Assembly (NCBI GenBank): GCA_041671045.1
Contig: JBAZCF010000002.1
Coordinates: forward strand, 186,001 to 250,000
DNA length: 64,000 nt
Source: Parachlamydiales bacterium
Lineage (GTDB): Bacteria > Chlamydiota > Chlamydiia > Chlamydiales > JABDDJ01
Reading direction: 5' to 3'
Position 1 is the stretch's first letter. Every line of letters begins with the position of its first letter. The position numbers and the translations under genes were made by a program. Below the pieces are notes generated by a model that did no database searches, was not told the origin of the DNA, and was given only the letters and a program-made list of their open reading frames with translations. Below are positions 34,089-42,200 of this stretch, piece after piece.

Positions 34089-34550
34089 TTAACCTGCTTT
34101 ACGTTTGTTCTTTTTAGAAATAAAGTTCTTACGATATTCTTTTACGTCTTCTTCATGGATAACCCAAGCTGCACCTTTACGGATGGCTTTAAGGTAGCCG
34201 ATACGAGTAGCGTAATAGATTTTTTGGGCCGGCACTTTAAGCATGCGCGCCACTTGATTCACGGAGAAATAACCTTCGTTGTTATTAAAAAGTAGTTCGC
34301 CGTCGAACATGGATTTCGTACGGGAATATTTTTGACGACGGTAAGTTTCTAGATCATCAAGATTAATTGTCCAGCGTGTAGACTCTTTGTGGGCCTTCAG
34401 TTTGTTCAATTTAATTGCAATATAGATTGCTTGACGTGATACTTTGTTAATACGAGCAGCTTCTGTAATGGAAACTATTTTAGAATCGTTATTAACGTCG
34501 GCTTTACGTTTTGCTTTAACTTTAGCAAGCGTATTACTTTTATTAGGCAT
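34089..34550 (-). CDS. euo: Euo developmental transcription repressor
   Basis: 153 residues (182 in C. trachomatis). It consists of two copies of an excisionase/MerR-type winged helix: SITEAARINKVSRQAIYIAI with RWTINLDDLETYRRQKY (about 24-77), and FSVNQVARMLKVPAQKIYYA with AWVIHEEDVKEYRKNF (about 94-146). A basic N-terminus and C-terminal tail (KKNKRKAG) flank them. In pathogenic chlamydiae Euo is the master repressor of late genes during the replicating phase. An AAGGAGGT ribosome-binding site lies 5 bp before the ATG. Position near recJ, tsp and gltX matches CT446. Confidence 0.93.
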   Translation of the reverse strand: MPNKSNTLAKVKAKRKADVNNDSKIVSITEAARINKVSRQAIYIAIKLNKLKAHKESTRWTINLDDLETYRRQKYSRTKSMFDGELLFNNNEGYFSVNQVARMLKVPAQKIYYATRIGYLKAIRKGAAWVIHEEDVKEYRKNFISKKNKRKAG

Positions 34551-34581
34551 AATACCTCCTTGTAATTATGAATTTTGTTTT

Positions 34582-34611
34582 TATGTATTGTTATTAATAT
34601 AAATAAGTCAA
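34582..34611 (-). promoter_or_regulatory. Candidate promoter of euo
   Basis: On the minus strand TTGACT (34611-34606), 18 bp, TACATA (34587-34582). It lies 32-61 bp before the euo start, in a very AT-rich stretch. Confidence 0.5.
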
Positions 34612-34676
34612 TATTTTATCATTTAACTTATTGAAAAAGCAAGATAAAATTAATACAAACTTTAAATTTTGTTGTC

Positions 34677-34705
34677 TTGACGGTCTTCAATTTCAAAATT
34701 ATGAA
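34677..34705 (+). promoter_or_regulatory. Candidate promoter of tsp
   Basis: TTGACG (34677-34682), 17 bp, TATGAA (34700-34705). It is back to back with the euo promoter; about 65 bp separate the two -35 elements, close enough for shared control by a bound repressor. Confidence 0.5.
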
Positions 34706-34781
34706 GCTTTAAAAGAATAATTGCATCCAAAATTTTCAGAATCTGTTAAAAATGTTGCATGTAGCGAGAATTGGAGCTAGC

Positions 34782-36764
34782 ATGCCGAAAATTTTTTTTA
34801 AAATAGCCTTTGTAATATTCCTATTTGGAATAAGCGTAAACACCCAAGCTAAATTGCCGAGCATTGATGATCAATCGGCTGCGAGTAAATTGCGTGAGAT
34901 TATGGAAATGCACGCAAGCCAAAAAGAGTTTAATGCAGAGGTCATAAAACGCACGCTTGGACTCTATCTAGATCAGATAGATCCCTTCAAAACTTATTTC
35001 ATCGAAAGCGACATTTCTGCGTGGCTTGATCCATCGGATGCATTAATACAAAAGATCATTCAAGATTATAAACAGAACTCGTTTGTCGAATTTGCCAAAA
35101 TAGATAAGGCCATGGTCGAGGCAATTTTAAGGCGTCGTATTATTGATAAGGGAATCGTCAATGCGGAACTGCCCAAAGATGTGCGGGTAGAAGAATTTAA
35201 AGACATGCCTTGGGCGAAAAATATTGAAGAATTAAAAGTTCGCATTACACGACTTAGAGCTCTTCAGTTGGAAACATTTTCTAAGCTTTCTGCTGTTAAT
35301 AAAGAACAGATGTCCCATCTAGTCGCAAAACGGCAAGCCAAAGTCGAAGAAGATTTTCTTAATCCTGATCCTGACTTCCAAAAAAGACTTGTGCTCACTC
35401 ACTTGTTAAAAGCCGTTGCTAGCGCTTTAGATACTCACACAGCTTATTTTACACCCGATGAAGCACGGCAATTCATGATCAATGTGCAGCAGCGTTTGTT
35501 CGGCATTGGCGCCCAGCTTAGGGATGACTTGAATGGCTTTACAGTCGTTAAAGTCATTGATGGCGGTCCTGCAGCTGAAGGAAAGGAATTGAAGGCTAAA
35601 GACCGTATCATTGCTGTGAATGGCGAACCGGTTGTAGGGATGGATATCGTAGATGCAGTAGATATGATCCGTGGCGAAAAAGGGACTCCTGTCACACTGA
35701 CAGTAATACGCGAAGAGATTGAAGGAGATAAAAAGGACGGGAAGAAAAAAGAGTATAAGGTGGACATTGTTATCGTCCGCGGCGAGGTTGTCTTGAAAGA
35801 GACCCGCTATGACTCCAATTTCGAACCCTTTGGTGAAGGGGGAATTGCCTACTTACGCCTCCATTCTTTTTACCAGGATCCGGAAAGTTCTTCGGCTCAA
35901 GACTTAACAAAAGCTTTTGAGGAAATGAAGAAAGAGCATTCCCTACAAGGGGTTATTTTAGATCTTAGAAGTAATTCGGGCGGTATGCTTACACAAGCTG
36001 TGAATGTCGCAGGACTATTTATCACTAAAGGGGTCATCGTCTCCATAAAAGATGAAAATGGCCAAATACAGCACTTAAGGGATATCGATGGAACGACTAT
36101 CTGGGATGGGCCCTTGGTCGTGTTGGTCAATAAAGGCAGCGCCTCCGCTAGCGAGATCGTTGCCCAAACTTTGCAAGATTATGGCAGGGCTATCGTTATT
36201 GGTGATGAATATACCTATGGCAAAGGGTCTTTTCAGACATTTACATTAAATCCTTCAACTACTGGCGGCGTTAATCCTCAAGGTGAATATAAAGTCACTC
36301 GGGGAAGATATTATACCGTCTCCGGTAAAACCCCGCAGCTATTGGGAGTGCAGTCGGAAATTGTGGTCCCAGGAATTCTTTCTGAAGTGGAGATGGGTGA
36401 GAAATTCACTAAGCACCCCCTTGAAAATGACGAGATCAAAGAAAACTATGATGATAATCTTTCCGATATACCCTTTACTCAGAGAGCGCGCATTAGTTTA
36501 TTCTATAAATACAATCTGCAGCAGCGCATTCCTAAAGATGACAAGCTTATGGCAAAGCTTAAAGCTAATAGCAAATACCGTATCGATCATAATAAATCGT
36601 ACCAAGAATTCCTGAAGGAACTGAAAAAGAAAGGGAAGTCGGAAGAAGAAGTCGATGAGGAAGAAGTAAAACAAGTCTTCCAAAGCGATTATCAGTTGGA
36701 TGAGGCCTATAACATCCTCCGTGACCTTATCGTATTGAAAGGTTTGACTTGTCCTGGAAAATAA
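34782..36764 (+). CDS. tsp: Tail-specific periplasmic protease (Tsp/Prc, CT441-like)
   Basis: 660 residues from ATG 34782, preferred over the in-frame ATG at 34752 because GGAG lies 6 bp before it and the signal peptide (FFKIAFVIFLFGISVNTQA) is then N-terminal. An N-terminal helical Tsp domain runs to about 220, then a PDZ domain (RLFGIGAQLRDDLNGFTVVK to VTLTVIRE, about 235-320). The S41 protease core has LDLRSNSGGMLTQAVNVAGL, the nucleophile in NKGSASASEIV (about 453) and the general base Lys and Gln in YGKGSFQ (about 479-483). The C-terminal DUF3340-like region is charged. It degrades periplasmic proteins by their C-termini; in pathogenic chlamydiae CT441 also affects host factors. gltX follows 51 bp downstream. 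Confidence 0.93.
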   Translation: MPKIFFKIAFVIFLFGISVNTQAKLPSIDDQSAASKLREIMEMHASQKEFNAEVIKRTLGLYLDQIDPFKTYFIESDISAWLDPSDALIQKIIQDYKQNSFVEFAKIDKAMVEAILRRRIIDKGIVNAELPKDVRVEEFKDMPWAKNIEELKVRITRLRALQLETFSKLSAVNKEQMSHLVAKRQAKVEEDFLNPDPDFQKRLVLTHLLKAVASALDTHTAYFTPDEARQFMINVQQRLFGIGAQLRDDLNGFTVVKVIDGGPAAEGKELKAKDRIIAVNGEPVVGMDIVDAVDMIRGEKGTPVTLTVIREEIEGDKKDGKKKEYKVDIVIVRGEVVLKETRYDSNFEPFGEGGIAYLRLHSFYQDPESSSAQDLTKAFEEMKKEHSLQGVILDLRSNSGGMLTQAVNVAGLFITKGVIVSIKDENGQIQHLRDIDGTTIWDGPLVVLVNKGSASASEIVAQTLQDYGRAIVIGDEYTYGKGSFQTFTLNPSTTGGVNPQGEYKVTRGRYYTVSGKTPQLLGVQSEIVVPGILSEVEMGEKFTKHPLENDEIKENYDDNLSDIPFTQRARISLFYKYNLQQRIPKDDKLMAKLKANSKYRIDHNKSYQEFLKELKKKGKSEEEVDEEEVKQVFQSDYQLDEAYNILRDLIVLKGLTCPGK

Positions 36765-36815
36765 TTGCAGGATGGGGCAAAATGATGCACACATCTTATT
36801 TAAGGAATGAATGAA

Positions 36816-38327
36816 ATGAGCGTGCGTGTACGTATTGCCCCTTCTCCCACAGGAGATCCTCATGTAGGCACAGCCTATATGGCCTTGTTTAATCTCATCT
36901 TTGCCCGCCATAATAAAGGCACTTTTGTTCTGCGCATCGAGGATACGGACCGCACACGCAGCCGTCCTGAATATGAAGAAAATATCTATAAAGCCTTGCA
37001 ATGGTGTGGGTTTCAATGGGATGAAGGTCCGGATGTAGGAGGACCTTACGGCCCTTATAGACAGTCAGAACGCACGGAGATCTATCGCGAATACGTACAG
37101 AAGTTGCTTGATAAAGGCATGGCTTATAAATGCTTTTGTACTGCAGAAGATCTGGAAGAAATGCGCGAGCTACAATCCAAATTAGGAAACCGTCCCGGCT
37201 ATGACCGCCGCTGCCGCAACTTGAGCGTAGAGGAAATCAGCCAGCGCGAATCCGAAGGCCGCCCTTATGTTATCCGTCTTAAAGTTCCTTTAAAAGGGGA
37301 ATGCGAATATGTGGATGCCATCAAGGGACGTGTCACAGTGCCTTGGGCTGATGTGGATGACCAAGTTCTGCTTAAATCCGATGGGTTCCCTACTTACCAT
37401 TTAGCTAACGTGGTCGATGATTACCTGATGAAAATCACCCATGTCATTCGTGGGGATGAATGGATGAGCTCAACTCCTAAACACGTTTTCTTATATGAAG
37501 CCTTTGGATGGCAGCCCCCACAATTTATGCATATGCCCCTACTTTTAGGGACAGACGGCAAAAAACTATCTAAGCGCCGCAACCCCACTTCCATTTTCTA
37601 CTATCGCGATAGCGGGTATTTGCGCGAAGCCTTCATCAACTTTTTGACTTTGATGGGCTATAGTATGCCTAATGATAAAGAGATCTATTCTTTAGAAGAG
37701 GTCATAGAAGCTTTTGATGTGAGCCGCATCGGTGTTTCCGGAGCAGTATTCGATATCCAAAAGCTGGAATGGCTTAACCAGCATTACCTCATTAATAACA
37801 TTTCTGAAGAACAACTTTGGCATAGACTGCGTCAGTGGAATTATAGCGACGAATACATGCAAAAACTGATGCCCTTAGTGCATACGCGCATTAAGACATT
37901 TGCCGATTTCATGGAGCTATGCGATTTCTTTTTTGTTAACCATCTGAAGTATACACAAGAGCTGTTAACACCTAAGTCTATTACTCCTGAAGCTGCAAGC
38001 ATGATTATACAGTGTATAATCTGGAGCCTAGATGAACAGGAAAACTGGGGAGCTGACGGTGTAAATCAAGCTTCTCGCCAAATAGCGGAAGCTTTCGGAA
38101 TCAATCATAAGAAAGTCGTGATGCCTATTCTTTTTGGTAGTCTAATGGGCAAATCCCAGGGGCCACCACTTTTTGATTCCGCGGCCTTGCTGGGGAAAGA
38201 CCGTACACGAGTACGTTTTCTCAAAGCGATGGAATTCCTAGGGGGAATATCTAACAAAAAGTTATCCCTTCTTCAAAAAGCGTGGCAGAGCAAAAACTGC
38301 AGCCCTCTCTTAGAACCTAGCAAGTAA
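36816..38327 (+). CDS. gltX: Glutamyl-tRNA synthetase
   Basis: 503 residues from ATG 36816, selected over ATG 36807 because AAGG then has normal spacing. Class I synthetase: VRIAPSPTGDPHVGTAYMAL holds the HIGH-type signature (PHVG), followed by LRIEDTDRTRSRPEYE, and HVIRGDEWMSSTPKHVFLYE. The KMSKS loop reads DGKKLSKRRNP (near 250). The helical anticodon-binding domain occupies 330-503 with the usual FDIQKLEWLNQHYL entry. It charges tRNA-Glu and, in organisms with GatCAB, tRNA-Gln. Corresponds to CT445. Confidence 0.96.
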   Translation: MSVRVRIAPSPTGDPHVGTAYMALFNLIFARHNKGTFVLRIEDTDRTRSRPEYEENIYKALQWCGFQWDEGPDVGGPYGPYRQSERTEIYREYVQKLLDKGMAYKCFCTAEDLEEMRELQSKLGNRPGYDRRCRNLSVEEISQRESEGRPYVIRLKVPLKGECEYVDAIKGRVTVPWADVDDQVLLKSDGFPTYHLANVVDDYLMKITHVIRGDEWMSSTPKHVFLYEAFGWQPPQFMHMPLLLGTDGKKLSKRRNPTSIFYYRDSGYLREAFINFLTLMGYSMPNDKEIYSLEEVIEAFDVSRIGVSGAVFDIQKLEWLNQHYLINNISEEQLWHRLRQWNYSDEYMQKLMPLVHTRIKTFADFMELCDFFFVNHLKYTQELLTPKSITPEAASMIIQCIIWSLDEQENWGADGVNQASRQIAEAFGINHKKVVMPILFGSLMGKSQGPPLFDSAALLGKDRTRVRFLKAMEFLGGISNKKLSLLQKAWQSKNCSPLLEPSK

Positions 38328-38334
38328 AATTCTA

Positions 38335-38370
38335 AACCACGGACTAAGTATTCCTTCTTAGTTCGTGGTT
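38335..38370 (+). terminator. Terminator hairpin after gltX
   Basis: A 14-bp stem (38335-38348 against 38357-38370, one G-T pair) with an 8-base loop, 8 bp after the stop codon. The tail is AT-rich without a clean T-run. Confidence 0.7.
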
Positions 38371-38426
38371 CTATGTATCTAATAATATTCTTATTTTTAT
38401 CATCCTTTATATAATTTAATTTATTG

Positions 38427-38455
38427 TTTAAGTTTTTACTTTTTAATATTATAAT
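38427..38455 (+). promoter_or_regulatory. Candidate promoter upstream of the 216-residue protein
   Basis: TTTAAG (38427-38432), 17 bp, perfect TATAAT (38450-38455), 54 bp before the ATG at 38510. Confidence 0.55.
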
Positions 38456-38509
38456 CTTTGTTTTAATATTAAAGTAAGGATTCATGAGTTAAATTACACG
38501 GAGGTAATT

Positions 38510-39160
38510 ATGAACGCTAGTCCAGCCCAATCCGGTGGGGGTGCCGGAGCAGTGTGGGATAAAGCTGTAGATACAGCCGCTATTGGTGCAACAGTTGCAG
38601 GAAAGGGAATCGCAGCCGGTGCGACAACAATAGGTAAATTGGGCTCCAATGCATGTAAATGGATTTACGATAAAAGTGGCTTGCAAGGAGCTGTCAAATC
38701 CGCTTCCCAAAAATATAGCGATTTTCAAGCAGAGCGGAAGGAAACCAAAGCGTATTCAAATTTGGAAATCGGCAAACACATTACAGGGAAAGATTTGAGT
38801 TCAAATTCTAGAACATCGGATGATGACGGAGATATGTTGGAGGATGATTTTGAGAGTGATCTTGAAGAGAGTGGAAGCCAAGAAGAACAAATTGAAATGC
38901 AGAATGAAGGTTTGAAGGAAAAAGCCAAAGTAAAAATAGGTGAGGTAAAAGAAAAGTTAAGTTCTAAAATGGAAGAGTTTGAAGAAACTCAAAAATTGAA
39001 AGATATTTCAGTTGCTGGATCTAAAGCAATATTCAGCGTAGTGCAATTTATTTACAAAGCCCCCGGAAAAGTAATAGATGCTATAGAAAGACGTGCTGAA
39101 AATGCTGAATCAAAAAGTGTATCTGATGAATTAAAAAAATTACAAGAGCGTAATAAATAG
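38510..39160 (+). CDS. Acidic helical protein of unknown function next to the giant genes
   Basis: 216 residues, no signal peptide. Residues 1-50 are rich in Gly and Ala with a weakly hydrophobic alternating stretch (TAAIGATVAGKGIAAGATTI), like type III secretion leaders or small membrane-active segments. Residues 90-135 are strongly acidic (SDDDGDMLEDDFESDLEESG). Residues 130-165 are a charged heptad-rich helix that may form a coiled coil (LKEKAKVKIGEVKEKLSSKM). The C-terminus has a second mildly hydrophobic helix (AGSKAIFSVVQFIYKAPGKV). GGAGG lies 6 bp before the ATG. It precedes the first giant gene by 71 bp, but that gene has its own promoter. No family recognised; a partner or effector role with the giants is a guess from position. 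Confidence 0.65.
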   Translation: MNASPAQSGGGAGAVWDKAVDTAAIGATVAGKGIAAGATTIGKLGSNACKWIYDKSGLQGAVKSASQKYSDFQAERKETKAYSNLEIGKHITGKDLSSNSRTSDDDGDMLEDDFESDLEESGSQEEQIEMQNEGLKEKAKVKIGEVKEKLSSKMEEFEETQKLKDISVAGSKAIFSVVQFIYKAPGKVIDAIERRAENAESKSVSDELKKLQERNK

Positions 39161-39166
39161 TTAATA

Positions 39167-39195
39167 TTGACTGTAATATAAATTAGAGTTAATAT
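39167..39195 (+). promoter_or_regulatory. Near-consensus promoter of the first giant gene
   Basis: TTGACT (39167-39172), 17 bp, TAATAT (39190-39195), 36 bp before the ATG at 39232. The leader would be about 30 bases and contains no Shine-Dalgarno sequence. Confidence 0.65.
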
Positions 39196-39231
39196 AACGG
39201 ATTAATTATTTAAAATAGTAATTTTTCCGTT

Positions 39232-42200
39232 ATGACTTCAATTTATAATAATAATTTATCTGTTAATTCTTCTAATTTTTGTTCATTAGATATATATGAT
39301 CCCATAAGAAATATACCTACGGGTGCTCCCCCCCTGATTTTACCTCGAGAAAGCTCTGGCGATAGAGGCAGGGCTTACGCTCTGAATACAAGACTCATAG
39401 ACAATACCGCAAATTTTACAAATACTCCCCCTCCCTTTGATAATTCCATCTTAGACATGGAAATCCTTTGTAAAAATGTTAAAGACTACTTAGTAAATAC
39501 TAAGTTTGGGACGAAAACACTCATAGAGCGTTGGATTGCTATACGAGAAGGAGCAAAATATCGATCGAAAGATATCCCTGCGGAAAAAAAGCCACCCCTA
39601 CCTAAATTTTGCATAGTAGGTAGCACTGCAATTGAAGTGTTAGACGAGGAAAACCGTACACGTATTTTCAATCATGCACAAGTCGAGGCACTGAATACGG
39701 ATTTTGCGAAAGAAAATCTAGGAAAGAAATCCAACGACTTAGACGTTAGAGCGATACCCGCTGTCACCAGTTGGGATGAAAACATTAAAATGCTGGTCGA
39801 TTTTCTATTAGCAAGCAGTTCGCAGCAACAAAGAAGCCTCTATTATGAAGAGGAATGGGGTGTTTTAGAGAACCTTCTAACTGAAATCTTAAGATATACT
39901 GTTGTTCCTACCTTAGGGGAATACTTTTTAGTGCGTCAACCGAAAGTAGACCAAGGGATTGGAACTCCAAAAACACCTTTTCTGGCAGATAGTTCTAATC
40001 TATGGCTGGAAATAGACCCCGATTCCTTAACTCCTAGTGGAGATAATCTAAAAATAAAGGTTGTTTGCGGAAATAATGCACATCCGGCCAAAGCGTTGGT
40101 GCATAAGGCATATGGTTATTTTGACCTGGACCCCAAAGGGAAAAACTATACAGCTCCTATCGTCTATTGTTCAGCCATGGTGGCGGATAAGCGGACTATT
40201 TCAAGGGCAAAGCTTGAAGAGCTTATTTCATCACTTATACTCGTCTGGAAAATAAAAAAAGCCGATCAGATTGCTGTCACCTTACGTAATGTAGTGCAGT
40301 CACACCACAAGCAGAGTGTAGATGAGGCTTTAGCAGTCGTTTTACTAAAGCTTGAATGTGCAATAAATGCCTTAAATGTGGAAGGCAAGCCTCCTGTTAT
40401 TTCCTCTGCTTTATTTCAAGAAGTGTGGAGAAATCTCTTTCTGAATAATGAAAGAAATGGAAATAGCCTTTTAGAAGTGATATTAAAACTGCGCTTGGAT
40501 AGCAAATGTCCTGCAGAGCTTATTAATGCATTTTTAACAGTTGTAGGGGCTGCATATTTAGCTATGCCTTATGACGGGCTGAATTATGATGAGAACGAAG
40601 TTATTTATACTGAACAAGAAGGGGTGCCGTCTGCACAGTTTAAAGTAGGGACGGATGTCTATCTTCACCTGCCCCTGGATTTTGAAAAAGCTGTTGAAGT
40701 CATTGAAAAATATTATTTAGCAAATGCTAGAGAAATTCCTTCCGAAGTTTCTACCCTGGTCTTTGGGCTGTTAGAGAAGATATGCGATAATGAATTATTT
40801 GATGGATTCGGACCTTCGCGTCTGTATCAATTTAAAACAAAAATCCCCTCTAGTTTTACCGATGTAAAAGTCGCCTTACAAACTTGGTCTGAAAGTCCTA
40901 GTCCTGTTTTAAGAGCTGCAGCAGCGCATATGTGGGCTGTTTATAGCGAGCTAGGGGATGCGGAAGCAATGAAAAGTTTGTTTTTGCACGATATGTTGAA
41001 TCTCGACGACAAAATTAGAAATTATATAATTTTAAAAATACTGTGTGTACAAAGCCCTGAAACACAATGGGGGTTGATAGAACACGAATGTGAAAGACAG
41101 AACATACCCCACGCATTAGCCGCAACACGAAAACCCGAATTATGCAGGCTTGCGATGGAGATGCAGCAAAAGAAAGTGTCGAAAAGTTTCTTTCATTTGC
41201 TTCTGGAAGCGGACGCTGCCGCTGCATTAGACTATCTAGATAGAATTAAAGACGAAGAAGAAGCAAAAGCACTGACAGAAGTATTCATAGATAAATGTTT
41301 TCAGAAAGCTCCTAGAGAAATCCTCCAAGCAAAATTTGAAGTCCTCTATGCAATAGCTCCTCACAACTCGCATGTGATTAGGTTTTGTATCTCTGACCGT
41401 CAGGACATGTTAGCAGATCTATTGGTCAAAGTAAGAGACAATAGCGTTGGGATGAACAAGCATGATTTATTTGAGTGTTGCCTTAAAGCGGTGAGTCTCC
41501 CGAAAACAGATAAAATGACCATTATAGAGATTCTAGAAAGTGAAAAAGAAAGTTTAGCGGATTTGTGGCAGCGCTGTGAAAAAGAGATAATTTTACCTAT
41601 AGCGATGGAACTTCTGAGTTCTGAGGACATCGCTTTTGTAGAGGCAGGGAAGAATCTTAAGGAACAGTTGAAAAAAGAGCTATCTAATGCAGAACTAGCT
41701 CCGCTTTTAGATCCTGCCTTTAAAATACATTACAGATTAGTCTCTCTTGAATCAACTGTAAGGCTGAAAAAGTCTGATGAGGCAGTAAAAAAACTCTTCA
41801 AGTTGGCTGCAATGCCCCTAGACGCAGCAGCCAAAGTAAGACTGGAAGCTGCGGCTCTCTCCTTGACCACGCATCTTATCAGTGAAATATCTACCCCGCA
41901 TGCTGTGGAACTTTTGGCGCGTATTTTTGTAAACCCGGATCTTAAAACCTTCGACAAAATCCATAGATCGATTTGGATAGGCTGCAGTGCTTATATCATA
42001 CAAAGTAAGGAAGCGACTGAAGATAAGTATTCAAAATCTATTCCGGCATTATTGCAGATCAGCCTCAAATGGTTAGAGATTACGCCTTCAATTCATAAAA
42101 CAGAACTAAAGAACCATACTGACAGCTTATTGGCTCTATTATCCCTATTACAAAAGCTTCCAGTTAATATCCCTCAAGTTATCTTATTGTACAGAGCGTT

